NCBI GenBank assembly: GCA_026214975.1
Contig: JAOBSW010000547.1
Coordinates: 38,025-102,024 of the forward strand
From: Gentiana macrophylla
Lineage: Eukaryota > Streptophyta > Magnoliopsida > Gentianales > Gentianaceae
Direction: 5' to 3'
Length of the DNA: 64,000 nt
Part shown: one piece after another, positions 30,426 to 43,526 of the stretch
Layout of the letters: every line of letters starts with the position of its first letter
How positions within the stretch are numbered: position 1 is the stretch's first letter
Position numbers and translations under genes: made by a program
Notes under the pieces: generated by a model
What the model saw: only the letters and a program-made list of their open reading frames with translations
Databases searched by the model: none
Told to the model about the DNA's origin: nothing

Positions 30426-33400
30426 ACTCCTGGACCAAAAGGAAATTCTAAGCACTATGAGTAATCACTGAGCCCGAGATCAACTTAATGATCATCCTTA
30501 ATCTGACTACAAGTCAGAATCAGTGTAGTCAATCATATTCAAGTTTGCACCTGAATATACAAGCACATTATTCCTCGTTATCTAAAGATACTTGAGGACG
30601 TACTAAACCGCTATTCAATGCTCGAATACGAGATTCGACTGCAATTGACTCGTGTTAAGCTGACTTGCCCTTATCCCAGAAAGACTCTATCCCATTTTCT
30701 CTTTATCCGAAGATTTGGAGAATCATTCCTGAGAGGTAGGGTAGGACTACTCTTGATGAATGCTGCAACCGTGTATGCATAATCATCTTATACAATAAGA
30801 TAGGTGGGATAGCCAATGACTCATTCTCGTGAATTTGACTGAATCAGATTCTTAGAATATAGTCCAATTCTCTCATCCAGAGAATCTTGGCCTGTCAGTT
30901 TCCGACTTCAGATAGCACACACATGTTGTTTCCAACTGTTTCAGTGTTATCATTCATGAACACTAATACTACTACTTTACCAATATTGATACCCAGTCTA
31001 CAAAAGACTTATCAATATTCTGGTCAAGTCCACATATTTTAAAACATGCGACTTTTAATGACCGAGAGGTTCTCTTACATCCACAAAGGACATAAGTCCC
31101 GGCTTTCAACCTGCCATTTGTTCTAACCAAGACCCTTCTGTTCCGAATGAATCCAGACTCCGTTTTACGGCAAGAAAGTCTCAGGGAATCACCCCTATTT
31201 TCTGCTTTCTAACGAAATCAACACTGAGTGGTGAGAGAGTTCAAGGTCTGGTTAACTCCCTACTTTTTAGGGAACCACCCCTAGACCACTCAGCTTTGTG
31301 CTGAAAGTTAAACTTTCCTATTCATTCGACCCTTTTCGGCGTAGATCCAATTACTCCCACTGGGCCTGAGACACTCAGGTGGTTCTACAAGAGGCTGAAC
31401 AGAACTGGAGTACCAAAACTCCATTCAAAGGGATAAGGTTTTCGAACCAACCTCTCTGATCAGAATCCTATACGACCCACAAAGAGCCCTGATTATCAAT
31501 CACCCCAAAGCAGACTATAAAGTCCACACAACCATAATGGGTCAATGGTTAAACCATACTCCCGCTGCGCTAGGTGGATTGACATTTCGATCTAGTAGTA
31601 TTTATCGGTGTACTCACCAACATCCGATGTGGCTTTGACTAAATCGAGATAGTAACTTCCTAGAGTAAACCGTACTCTAAGGTCTAAAGTTGTTATGTAT
31701 GGATTCTTTCGAGAAAAGGTCGTGATGATCCAACCGTCACTTTTCGATCTCAAGAATCTTATAACCAACCTTCACTCGTCACATTAAGACATTTCACGAA
31801 TAGTTATATTCTGTGCGTGTGTGCAAAATCTCCAGTCCTACCTTCAAGCATTAAATGCTAAATGCCTATATTTACGGAAGTGGTGTGAACCAAATTCACT
31901 CCTTATCCATAAATTCACTAGCATCTTCTAGGTAGACTTCTCGGTTTACATAATAATGTTAACCGTTATTTTGCAACCAATTATCTTAATCGAGTTTAGC
32001 AGTGTATTGTAGCACATCAATAACTATATAGGGAAAGTCTATGGTTTCTTCCTCAGTGAGAAACATTCCACTAGGAGGCAGGCCGAGCATCAGTCCCAAG
32101 ACTATGCGATAGCCTATTTTTGAGCATGGAATACTCTATTCTCTGCTGAAATCAGAGACTCCTCCTCGCATTCTTTCGATAAACTAAACCGTGTTTCGAG
32201 TAGTTATCAGACAAAATGTCACCACTCAAAATCTCCCGCTAGCTTGTATATCTCATTAGACCCCGAAGGTCATTATGAACAAGCTATGTTACCTCTTCAA
32301 ATCTATTACCCTCTCCCGATTGAAAGGAAACTTAGTCATTGTTCCTTTGAGATAGTGTTCCTAGACTGGGAGATAGGAATCACCCTTAGCCAGTCGTCAG
32401 GTCTTATCTCTAGGATATATGCATTAATTAATAGATATTGAAGGGTCGTTTATCTAAATACGGAAACCATTTGCCTATAATAGTTTAAGACATGTTACAT
32501 ATACCTTTTCAGCATTTCTTAGTGGTTCTGACTTTATCAAACAAAAGTGCGAGTCTCGGATTCGTACTACAAATGTCATTTTCACTTTCTATGAGGTAAC
32601 AATATTTCGAGTTGAAAGTGAATCCATTTGTTTCAACGAATCGTAAATGTGAAAAATAAATTTTTCGTTATATTCAAGGATAGAATCCAAAATTCATTTC
32701 CTTATATCACTCCCACTATTGTAGTGAAATTATCGCCGTTGTTACTCTATTAATCGTTAATGCACAAACTTCCTTGTTCTTCCAAAGAACTAAGCTACCG
32801 AGTCAAGTTACTCGGTTGAGAAAGTCGCTAAGGATTCATTGGTTAGTGATCCAAATCACTTTCCTTATCCTATACTTTCTTTAATTAATGTTTCGGTTTA
32901 GCCTCAAAACTTGATTAAGATGATTAACACTTATAGACATTCTTTCCCATTCTTAACTTTCCTTAAAAGGAAATAGTCTTGAACTAGCAGTTTGTATGAG
33001 TAGACACTACTCGTGAAGCGTGGGATGTCTAATGAAAGCGTTACCAGTGGGACTAATTTTCTAAATTAGAAAAACATAAGACAAAAGCTCCCACTAGTTT
33101 ATCGGTTCCAAATACCGTCAAACTAGCGACACTTTAATTTATGATTCTCCAATTTTTCTATTAGAAAATTTCTTGTGTAGACACTACACCATTAAAATTC
33201 ACTAGAAGAATTTTATCTTCCCAATCATCTTTCAAATCGACTACGATCGTCTCTCGTTCAACACGATTGACAATAAAGATGACATACTTATTTACGTCAC
33301 TTAAGTCTTGAAGGCTCCAGAGAAATATCTCTTCCGAAAAATTAATCGCATGTAAGATCAATAAGTACAACGTTCTAGTTACTTACAACTTTTAACGAAG

Positions 33401-35525
33401 TCATTACTAGTCAATTTTACACTAGCGCCTAGCACCCAGAGAGATATATAAATAGTTGTAAATAAAATTGTGTAAAATAAATCCAAATCATACACTACTA
33501 ATAAATTTTAGGAACATAAACTAAGTACTTGTAGTCTATCCTACTGTTCCAAGGATTTAATCTAACACCTCGAGTGCGCCTTAGGGTAGGTCAAAGAGGT
33601 TTCGATTAATATTGAAGATCGATTGAGAATCGAACATCTCATTTGTGATCGTCAATCACCTTTCCTTTTTCAGCCAAGGTACTACCAAAAATACCCTTTA
33701 TGAGTGTGACCCTCTGTCTCGCATTTTTAGGTAGACCCCGAGTGTGCCGCTTAGGGTCGGTCGGTGACCCGACGAGTACCCAAAATCCTATCCTTTCGGA
33801 GACCAAGCCTTGAATTTTGATAGCGGTGAAGGCCTTCCTTAAGGGGCGAAATCAAAGCCGCACGAGGCGTCACCATTCTCTCACGTTGCTTGTGTCAGCA
33901 AGAGAGGCCGTGGGGTCGGTGTCGTCTCTCCCGCTCCCACTCAATATTTTGAAAAAGTGGTGGGTTTACTGATCACGTTTTTGGACTTGATGTTACATTA
34001 AGGAACAATAAATCATAGGCCCGAATGTTGTCGGTTACGTGGGCTAGCCCACCCGACCTATTCGTTGGAACATATGCGGCCGTCGGACGGGTCAAGACTA
34101 GGGGAGCTCCGTTGAGCCGTAGTGGCTCTTCGGATGGCTCAGCCTTGCTAGATCCCCGGGCAAACGCCACACGTGGAGGGTGAAGTCGATCGAGCCGTAG
34201 CTACTGTTGACCATCCAACCGTGGTTAAACCACTTTCGAACCATGTTTGCCCGTGATTATCCAATGCTTAAACATCAAACTTTCACGTAGACACTACGGA
34301 ACAAAAACGTAATCTCGTCTAGGTAAGGTGTAATTCACCGAGAATCCAACACCTTAACCATGAGGTTTCGAGATTTTACTCATGCTTTCGCAGAGTGGGA
34401 TTCACCGAGAATCCATCACCCAACCTCGACGATTGAAAAAACCCATGTTCCTCGGTTTTTACCCTAATTAGTTTCTAATTAATATCAAACAATTAATTAA
34501 AACTAATTGCGTGTTTTATACATGCCTAACTAATTCCTCGATTTAATTTCTACATGTATGCATATGGAGTGGAATTAATGATATGATGCATGTCATGGCA
34601 ATTTTCCGGTTCTACACATACAATCTAAACATGTATACTAGTGCGGAAAATAAACACCGAGATGGACCGTTGGCACCCCCGTATCTAATCTATTAAAAAT
34701 AAATAACCAAAACCCTAACTAGGGTTTACTTATTTCTAACATAATCTGCAGCTGTTTAAAATCTTCGACGATCGGCTAACCAACGAACTCGGATCGCGAC
34801 GAAACTTTCCAGATCTGTTCTTCACTCCTTGGGCTTCATGATGGACGGTAAGATCGGATCTTTGACTTGTCAATTTTCTCCAGTGAGCCGCCCAACTTGC
34901 TGCTGAATCTTACTTTTACAGCAGCGCATCAATGACTTCCCGAGGCCGATTGGGAATCAAGATGAATCCCGATCGACCTGAAATTTGTATCCCACGTCTA
35001 GAACTCCATATTTATCGATCTGACCGGTTGGATTTGCGTTTCAACGGTCCAAACTCTCCCAGAAATTCGAGGAAGTCACAGGTAGGGTTTCGTGAATCTG
35101 CATTTTTTTCGTTATAGCGATTTCTTTGCGAAAGAACGAGATATCTAAACGGACTCCGATCGATGCCAAATTTTGTGGAATTGTTCATCATCTTCCAATT
35201 TTGTGGGATCGGCGTTTCAACGGTTCGATCAACGGGAAAAACGAAATAACTAAACAGCTACTAAACAGATCTATTTTCTGGAAATTAAAATTGCAATAAA
35301 AAATAAATTACATAATTTCCTATACTCATATGAACGAATTTTCATCGTTTATATGAGCTTACAATAGATCTAACGGGTAAACAGTGCCAACCCCCAATCC
35401 ATCTCTTCAACCATAGCAATTAATCATTATCAATGCATAAAACAATAAATAAAAGTTTACCTACATGCAATTCCACTCCTTTAAATCGTTTAATTATGAT
35501 TATGACTATATAAATCGTGGAACCT
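30426..35525 (-). other. F interior, no recognisable gene
   Basis: About 5.1 kb inside F where all ORFs are short and I cannot follow any domain. The position corresponds to gag, protease, integrase and reverse transcriptase of a copia element. The stretch 33540-34200 is more GC-rich and has repeated GAGTGTGCCGCTTAGGGT-like phrases (33570 and 33738), which may be leader or gag remains. Confidence 0.5.
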
Positions 35526-35538
35526 GGTTCCGATACCA
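35526..35538 (-). other. Primer binding site, element F
   Basis: The minus strand reads TGGTATCGGAACC two bases behind the LTR end, a tRNA-Met type site with changes. Confidence 0.65.
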
Positions 35539-35540
35539 CA

Positions 35541-37255
35541 TGAAGGATGCAGGTTCTTGGATCTAAACGAGTTAGATCTACGCGCAGCGGATGGATCACG
35601 ATTCATACATCACAATACATAATTAAAGGACTTAAACTACTACAAGGGGGTTAAGATCATGTTACCAATAGTAGGAAGAGAAGCCAAGATCTTCCGATGT
35701 GTTCTCCAAACGGCGGTTGGTGGACACCCTTCTTGATACACGAACCTCCTTGATATGCAACACCAGTTTTTCTTCCTCTAAAAACCCTAGATAAGAAAAA
35801 CAATTTTTTTCTCTCTTTTACAAGTGTGGTGGTCGAATTTTTCCATTGCCAATTACCCTTGGAATAACTCTCCTTTTATATGAGAGTAAATCCTTGGTCT
35901 CCAAGTTTTAATTAATTAAATAAATAAATAATTAAACAAAATAAAAATGTATTTTCCTTAATGACTAATTGTGACATGTATTGACCAATAGGAAATCAAA
36001 TAACAAGTCATCCAACCAATCATATAACAAGAATATCTTTTATTTTCCATAACACAAGAAAATTAATTCTTGTGCTAAATGAAGACTAAAATGGCGCCAC
36101 ACTTAGGGTTAATAAGCTCACACAAAATGTCTTTTATGTGTATTATATTATTTAGTCCAACTAAATAATATCCATGCATATCAATTAATATTAGCCTTGA
36201 CCAATTAATTATCAATGAGGCCCAAATAACAAGATTATTAGTCCGAATTACAGAAGCCACATCGGGGACCATGAACCTATAACCAGTAGGTCCAATAATT
36301 AATTATTCATCGAACATAATTAGTACATTAATTATTAATTCCGGGATTACGCCACCATAAACCCAAAACTGAACTCTACCGATTATAGATGTATACTTAT
36401 ACTCAACCCATAGAGTGAATAAGCGTCCATTGATATAATCACTACATACGGATTAACCCTCCATGATCGGCATCCATTACGAGTGGGAAGTCTCCGTGAA
36501 CCTGACTCAGAATATCTTATCCTTATTTACCATTAACCCCCTGATGATAAATTAGTTCACATATCTGACTAGTGATCAATTAGTCTAATATTAACTCCCG
36601 GGATCGATCACTTTCTTAGGGCTAACAAATAAGGAGGGGCTGTCTCTCTACTTCCCTTGAGGAAGGAATGGATTCCATGTCCGTGAAAATCAGAACTACT
36701 CACTCATCCGGAGATAGTGCCAATGAGAAGTGGCTTGGAACACATATTTAAGTGAACCGTAACTAACACATCAAACACTACCCCGGGACAAGCAACACCC
36801 TGTGATCACCTCAGGATTAAGGTTGATCCATATATGATCATCTAATGATTTAATAAGATTCCTCGATTACGGAATTATATCGAGAAATACAGATTAAATC
36901 GGTCCGATCCTATATGAATGCCATCATATATAAATGCCCCACGTAGTACCCTCTACCGACAGTCGGATAAGACTATCACACCCTAAGGTGTTTCGGGCGC
37001 ATTATTGGTGTTTTAATCAAGAGACCCTAAACTCGATTAAGTTCACCACGGACTAACAGTTTAAGTATATCACCACTAACTCAATCCTCACGTGTAATCC
37101 ATACACTGAGTTAAGTGGTTACATACAGATATACTTAGGGTTTGCAGCAGTGTATTACTTTACAAGCACAAAGCAAGTAACTAAGGTGAGATAAATTCTG
37201 TCATCCATTATTAAAAACAATTACACAAATTGTCTTTCGGGCACTACACCTAACA
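35541..37255 (-). repeat. 5' LTR of element F
   Basis: 1715 bp, same ends as the left copy. A TATA box lies near 35873-35882 on the minus strand. It is followed by the target duplication TGATC. Confidence 0.9.
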
Positions 37256-37260
37256 TGATC

Positions 37261-37830
37261 CTCTATTGATTGTGCATTAAATGCATGATCCTCTGAATCT
37301 TCATCATATTTCAATTCTGTTCTGATAAGGATTACTTCACCGTTCTCTGAACGGTCGAATGATTCATCTGACTTTGCCGTTTAGATCTTCCTTCACTATT
37401 TTTGCCTTCACTTTGCCGAAAGTCAGTTTACTCTGCCGATTCACTGTTTCCTTCATTACTTCAGTTTTAGGAGAATCTTTGTACTTCACTAATCATTGAT
37501 TTGGGTGAGATCAGTGTACACCATATTTGAACATTAGGTTTCACCACTTGAACCATAACTTAGAATTATCCAAGGTCATCACAGACTTCCTTGGTTATAA
37601 GTCATACCATTAAGTTTTCATTGCTTCTCTGCATGTTCTTTGCTGGCTTCACTCTGCCGAATGTCTGTTTTACTTTGCCGTCCTACCAACTAGTACAATA
37701 CTTGTCTGACTTAACTTATACAATATGTCAGACTCTAAGTAAAGACTTATACAGAGAATTCTAACTTATTTCAAGCTTGCTATAACAGCTAGTATGGCCA
37801 TCATCAAAACATAATAAAATGTTCCTAACA
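37261..37830 (-). repeat. 5' LTR of element E, upstream part
   Basis: On the minus strand this starts TGTTAGGAACATTTT and runs to the F insertion. Together with 27563-28380 it makes an LTR of about 1.39 kb. The flank at 37831 (GTATG) is G coding sequence. Confidence 0.75.
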
Positions 37831-38884
37831 GTATGAGACCCTATCTCAATTCTTGGTGAACAATGGTTTTACCAAAGGTACCATTGACAATACTCTTTTC
37901 AGAATCAATGAAGGAAACAACACCATGCTGGTACAGATTTATGTTGATGACATAATTTTTGGTTCTGAAAATGAATTGCTATGTGAGAAGTTTGCTAATC
38001 TCATGAAAAGTAAATTCCAAATGAGTATGATGGGAGAAATGAACTACTTTTTGGGTTTGCAAGTCAAACAAATGAAAGATGGAATCTTCATTCATCAAAC
38101 CAATTATACCAAGGAGCTACTGAAGAAATTTGGTATGGCAAACAGCACCAAGGTATCAACTCCTATGAGTACAAACATAAGATTGGATGAAGACAAAGAA
38201 GGCAAAGATGTTGATCAGACCTTATACAAAAGGATGATAGGCAGTCTGATGTACCTTAATGCCAGCAGACCTGATATATCCTTTGCTGTAGGTGTTTGTG
38301 CAAGGTTTCAATCAAAACCTAAGGAAAGTCACTTAGCTGCAGTCAAAAGAATTCTCAAGTATCTAAAAGAAACTTTGGATGTAGGAATTTGTTATTCAAA
38401 AGATGGAACTTTCAAGGTTATATCGTACTCAAATTCTAACTATGCTGGATGCAAGATTGATAGAAAAAGCACCACAGGAACCAGTCAGTTAATGGGAAAT
38501 AGACTGGTTTCCTGGTTTAGCAAGAAACAGAATTCTATATCAACTTCCACTGGTGAAGCTGAATACATTGCTGCTGGAAGCTGCTGTTCACAAGTACTTT
38601 GGTTAAGACAATAGTTAAGAGATTATGGGATTGAAGAAAGAGATATTCCTATAATGTGTGACAACACAAGTGCAATTGAAATCACAGAAAATCCAGTTTT
38701 GCACTCAAGAACAAAGCACATTGATGTGAGACATCACTTTATAAGAGATCATGTTGAAAAGAAAGATGTGGTGGTTCTTTACATCCCTACTGAATATCAA
38801 CTTGCTGATATTTTCACAAAACCATTAGATAGTGAAAGATTTGCTAAACTAAGGACTGAACTAGGAATTATAAAAGTTGACTGA
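37831..38884 (+). pseudogene. pol: G pol: reverse transcriptase C-terminal half and RNase H
   Basis: The frame opens at the E junction (YETLSQFLVNNGFTKG). YVDDIIFGSENELL (~37945) is the reverse transcriptase active site, followed by FLGLQVKQMKDGIFIHQTNY and the connection (YKRMIGSLMYLNASRPDISF). RNase H shows STSTGEAEYIAAGSCCSQVL and, after a single in-frame TAG at 38612-38614, CDNTSAIEITENPVLHSRTK and ADIFTKPLD. It ends TGA at 38882-38884. Apart from the TAG the frame is open, which is good preservation for the oldest element here. Confidence 0.9.
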
Positions 38885-38916
38885 TACATCTATGATCAGC
38901 AATGTACTGGAATTCA

Positions 38917-39046
38917 CCAAGGGGATTAGTCTTTGTTATGTTGGATGAGCTCACTTAGCAGATTAGTCATTGGTATCAACAATTCCATGTACTTATGTTT
39001 GAACAATTGTGCAAATGAAGTTGCCAAGGGGATTGGTCTTTGTCAT
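38917..39046 (+). repeat. Tandem ~104-bp repeat behind G pol, second copy split by B
   Basis: CAAGGGGATTAGTCTTTGTT (38918) with GATGAGCTCACTTAGCAGAT recurs at 39022 as CAAGGGGATTGGTCTTTGTC and continues across B at 53328 (GTTGGGTGAGCTCACTTGAC). CAAGGGGATT resembles a weak polypurine tract. Confidence 0.65.
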
Positions 39047-40581
39047 TGTCACGGATTTATCTAACACATCAAACAAGTAATAAATATTTATAAATCCGGT
39101 TTCCCTCAAGTATAAGGATCATAGTAAAGATGTTGATACCGGGTCGATCTTACGGGGAACTGGCGATTGCTAACCCTAGTTTTTGTCTAACTAAATTATG
39201 TCACGAAAACCTAATCTAAACAGCGGATAAAACTAAACGAAACTGGAAATAAACTTAACTAAAACGTAAAACTGGACAGAAGATATGATCTAAAGCCAGG
39301 AAAGATACGGGTTGCGAACTATTAAACTAAAGCTAGTATAAAGTAAAAATAACTAATCTAGACAATTCAAGTTTCGCGGGATTAAATTCAAGTTTTAACG
39401 AGCAAACGAGCGATTGATCCACCTATCCTAACAAGTATCAATTCCTATCTCGATTATATTGCATCTTCTAACCAAGTTGTGGTTTCACCTCGTCTAACGC
39501 ATGAACCCCAATTTCTTAGGTAATTCACCTATTAATCTATATCTTTCGATCTAAGATTAACGATTTTACAAAGCAAGGTGTAAACTTTAACCTAGCAATC
39601 TAACCTACTAACTCTCGTTATGATAGATTAAACAACTATTCCTTATCATGGTGATCTAAGGTTTATAGAGATTTTCATCAAAATAAAACAATCATAACAT
39701 GCAAATCTTTCGATGCATTTGCAATTAAACAATATAAACAATGATAAAGGAAACAACTTAAGATAAAAACTCACAATATAATCGCAGAAACGGAATCAAA
39801 ACGTGTAGGATGGCTTCACAATGCTCGTTTGATGAAGCTTAGCCTCTCAACATCTTCAGGAAACTTGAAATTGCAGAAAAAATCTAACATACAACTACCT
39901 ACTTTTAATCTAGAATTTGGAGCATAAAAACTGGAATAAAAGAAGGAAAAACGCAGCCTAAAGCCGCCCCTAGGTTTAGGGTTTCGAATAATGTGTAATT
40001 GGTATCTCATATGTGGAGAAAACAGCTGCTATATATAGAGTTTTGAGTCGGTTTCACTAAGTCGGCCGACGGACGCTCGTTCGGACTTGTGAACGCCCGT
40101 CCAGATGGAATTGGACTGCTTCAGACGCCCGTTCAGACGGCGTCCAAACTCTCTGTATCAAAATCGCATCTCCGGACGCCCGTCTTCTTAATCAAACGCC
40201 CCGCCCATCGGACGGGACACGACGCTTCGTTCATCCGGATCAAATTTTGATTTCTTGAACTTTATCTCTTTTTCCTCTATCTCATTCCTTCATTATCTCT
40301 TTTATCATCAATTAGCTCAAACTTAATCAACTTTTGCTCATCTTTTCAGCCTCAAACATGTATCTATAACATATAAAAACATCGCAAAATGTAATAATGT
40401 CCAATTAAACATGAAATCATATTAAAAACACCAAAATTAACCAATATTGCGAATAACTTACTTAAAACCTCATTTACTCAATATATCGATTAAACACTCG
40501 TTTCTTACGCGATTTAATGCAAATACGGGGGAAAATATCATAGAATATAGCGTTATAAATCGTATAAATTCACCCTTAACA
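39047..40581 (-). repeat. 3' LTR of element B
   Basis: 1535 bp; on the minus strand TGTTAAGGGTG to CCGTGACA. TATA box TATATATA at 40029-40036, GACG dyads at 40063-40235 upstream of it, and a telobox-like AACCCTAAACCTAGG (39971-39985) downstream. Confidence 0.93.
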
Positions 40582-40620
40582 ACTCCCCCACACTTAAGCT
40601 TTTGCTCGTCCCGAGCAAAA
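40582..40620 (-). other. Terminal hairpin-polypurine module, element B
   Basis: TTTTGCTCG / CGAGCAAAA with a GGA loop (40600-40620), then TTAAGTGTGGGGGAGT against the LTR (40582-40597), as in A and D. Confidence 0.75.
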
Positions 40621-41008
40621 CAAAACGAAAATCAAGGCTCGGAAAAGGATAGACATCTCAGACAATATAGCATAGATCCAATAAATCAGAAGTTCACCAT
40701 TGTGTGTGCAAAGCCATAGAGAACTTCCACCAAATCCAAACTTGAGAAACTCAAAGCAAAACTAGCTAATACCCCCTCGTAGACTAGCAATAAATGATAC
40801 TCATAAGATGCACCCTACAAACGTGACATACCCCGAGAAGGATGATCTATTATATCTAGGGCCTTTCTGAAATACTCAGAGGATAATCCCTACAGCATAT
40901 CTATCAGTTTCTACTGGGGATAAGATAGACGATAACTTAGTCTTTCATTCATTTCATACCAATTCTTTAATTGATTTAACTATTGCACTTTAAACACACA
41001 TCAGAATG

Positions 41009-41165
41009 AGCTGTTGCCCTGTCATAGCAGAATAGGATATTCGAGATATACCCTACCTTACTCCAATCATAAGGCAGCTTCTTCTGACTGTCGTGAGCTT
41101 TTAGTCATCATAATGGTATAGGACATACGTGGTATACCCTATCGCACTCAAATCATCGACTAGCT
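41009..41165 (-). ncRNA. Twin ~70-nt hairpins in the B 3' region
   Basis: Units 41096-41165 (first on the minus strand) and 41009-41079, each bounded by AGCT. Inner stem AGTG pairs with CATT by one wobble, and AGTA pairs with TGCT by one wobble, so both stems stay possible despite changes from A and D. Confidence 0.55.
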
Positions 41166-41609
41166 TTCGACACACCCAATTACTTCATATTTTTCAACTT
41201 TTTCACTTGAAAATAAGTTACGTGTTACTTATCACATTCAAACCTTAGATATTCACAGTATATCATACTTCGGATCTAAATACAAACTATCATAAATCTC
41301 AAGATATATACGTAGCACTAAGCACATGACTTATAAGAAAATTAGAAATCACTCGTCCAAAAAGGGGTATAACTTATTAAATTAGCTCATCGCTCACTAT
41401 GGCTCGTGAAAAATAGATCTCAGGTGAAACAACTAACCTATCAAACATATGATATATAGCTTGGATGACTATAAAAATAACGAACATTGAATTTAATTGC
41501 CAACTCGGGACAAAACAAAAACAAAAATGTCGAAATTTTTTGAAAATTCTAGCTCATTTTTGCATTGAAACATTACGAATTAAGCAAATGTGTAGATGCA
41601 TTACGAATC

Positions 41610-41652
41610 ATTCCCCTCCCCCACACTTAAAAATCAACATGTCCTCATGTTG
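41610..41652 (-). other. Internal hairpin-polypurine module, element B
   Basis: CAACATG / CATGTTG with a 4-nt loop (41635-41652) precedes TTAAGTGTGGGGGAGGGGAA, the same as in A at 19523-19563. Confidence 0.6.
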
Positions 41653-42061
41653 TGCAGAATGAAAGAAAAGATAAAAGACTTAGCTGATTTCAATCGATAC
41701 TCAAATCGCTGGTCAGGCCGGAGCCTACATAGTGACACTTAGAACTCGTAACAAACAATGTAGCTCGACAAAACCGCTAAAAAGATACCTGCACGACTTA
41801 ACAACACGGAAACATCTCGGGGAAAACGGGGAATTATACCAGAATGAAAAGAGATAGCAAAACCGAGTTATAAAAGGTGAAACATTAAACACATTCACAA
41901 GTTGAAATAAAGTAGAAATGAAAGTACTGGTGCCTTATGGCTTACATGATCCATCGAAAGAATAAATAGTAGCTAAATGAAAAAGTACAATGAATCATGT
42001 AATCAAAAGTAGCGAAAATATACAATCACAGTATCTAGGACAAATCAAAAGACAAATAAAA

Positions 42062-43526
42062 TCATGACTGCCCCGGAGCCGTGGAATCATCAGCCGGAGG
42101 TACATCAGGCTGCTCCTCATCCGAAGAGGACTCAGATTCCTCTAAAACATCTGCAATGGCTTGCTCAACCGCATCAGAATAGATATAATCCATGGTACTC
42201 GGTTCAAAGATTTTGTCGTCCCTCGGCTGCCGGCCCTCACTGATACACTGCAGAATCGTCAACATGTTGTTCTGTGTAGTTCGAATATCCTCCAACCAAT
42301 TCCGCACACTGTCGCCCATACACAACCGCATCCGAACTGAGGGAGATATAGTAGGGAGCGATGATACTCGAGGCGGTGCTGATGACGAACCAGGCTCCTG
42401 TGGTGTCCCCGACTCAGATTGTCCCGAAAACTTACCCTTCTCTCTCTGTATAGGCCTCGGGTTCTTTGGTCGATGATCCGCTCCATACTCAGGCACACCG
42501 GCATCAAGACATAAACCATGAATCAAATGAGGGATAATCAGGCAACGAGTATAAATCTTTTGATTAATAGCCACCTCATCGTATAATGCCTTGTCCCACA
42601 TTCACGTTCAGGCCAAAAGTCAACGCATATAGCATGCCTAAGTCACCAATATGGAAATGTGTCAAGTTGTTCTTGGGCAACAACCGACTCTGAATAAACC
42701 TACAATGGACTTTCCAATCTTCCGTCCAGGTAGTGGTGACTAACTCCTTCCGGTCTCCACCCGGCCTCAACGTCCAAGCCACCTCCGGGCAAACTCTCAA
42801 CCTCAACTCCTCCAGAGGATCCTGCCCCAAACTCTGTCTATGAACAATCTCCTCCTTATAATCCCGTCCCTCAAAAGCCGCCAAGTTATATTTTCGATTA
42901 ATCACCGCCGGCGTAAACGGAACTTCTACCCCTCGAACAACAACTACCCCCGTCTCCAAGTCGGTTCCCGAACAATTAGCATAAAACTCCCGAACCAAGG
43001 AACCATTGACCGGGGTAGTCGGGATCGTCATCAGGGCTTCCCATTTCCGGTCCTTCAGCAACTTGACGAACCCCGGATCGACCTTAGCCTCCAATGTAGC
43101 CCGCTCAATCAACATAGTCCTCGAGAAGTAGTGTTTAGTATAAGCATTGTGGGCCTTAGGGTTCACGAATCTACGAGGCATAGGCATAGGGGCAACGGTT
43201 TTGGCTTTCTTCCGAGGTTGTGAAGCCCTAGTTTCCACCGGTTCCTCTTCCCGAGGAGCATCCATAGCCTCCTCAACCCTAGACGAAACTCCACCTGTCT
43301 GAGCTCTAGGCATCCTCACCAAGGGAATATCATCATCCGTCTCAGACTCCGAGGTTGGTTCATCCCTCAAAGTAGTCCTAGTTTGGGTGGCTCTATGAGG
43401 TTGTTCTCGAATGCTAACTCCCCGGTTTGGATCAACTATGGCAGGATCAAACTCTTTGCGTTTCTTTACGGCCTCCCTAGCCACTTCCTTACCATGTCTC
43501 TTCACTAATCCCTTCTTATGAACCAT
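42062..43526 (-). pseudogene. B envelope-like gene, one frameshift
   Basis: Two overlapping frames (43526-42576, 42601-42062) form one gene of about 490 codons with a frameshift near 42590. The N-terminus is basic, then acidic-proline linker. The middle matches the family often called envelope-like or putative plant transposon protein: FVNPKAHNAYTKHYFSRTML, VREFYANCSG, VVRGVEVPFTPAVINRKYNL, CRFIQSRLLPKNN, and after the shift CLIIPHLIHGLCLDAGVPEY. The C-terminus is acidic and Ser-rich. I see no signal peptide or membrane segment, so a true envelope role is doubtful. It lies between pol and the 3' LTR. Confidence 0.75.

Larger units (their letters stand above)
28381..37255 (-). mobile_element. 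Element F: copia element with decayed, non-coding interior
   Basis: LTRs of about 1.72 kb (28381-30102, 35541-37255) flank 5.4 kb without any ORF over 70 codons. Perfect target duplications TGATC flank it (28376-28380 and 37256-37260). The primer site lies inside the right LTR and a polypurine tract inside the left LTR, so it is on the minus strand. LTRs look about 97% alike by eye, much fresher than the ruined interior, so it was probably moved by enzymes of another element. It sits in the LTR of E. Confidence 0.9.
24568..37830 (-). mobile_element. Element E: Sirevirus-like Ty1/copia element, interrupted by D and F
   Basis: On the minus strand, from right: 5' LTR (37830-37261 plus 28380-27563, split by F), a tRNA-Met type primer site, gag with CCHC knuckle, a linker, protease and the start of integrase, where D cuts it. 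The remainder would lie left of D's 5' LTR, off the window. The LTR has TGTTAGG/CCAACA ends. Its right edge abuts the middle of G reverse transcriptase, so E inserted into G. Confidence 0.85.
40621..42061 (-). other. B 3' untranslated region
   Basis: No ORF of note. It holds the twin hairpins (41009-41165) and the internal hairpin-polypurine module (41610-41652). The rest is AT-rich and similar in layout to the A and D 3' regions. Confidence 0.6.

Noticed and set aside
33540..34200. GC-richer block in F that might be a captured host gene
   Set aside because: No ORF, no splice pattern and no motif could be found; it may be leader or gag remains.
42840..43223. 127-codon plus-strand ORF
   Set aside because: Shadow of the B envelope-like gene, which has the family motifs on the minus strand.
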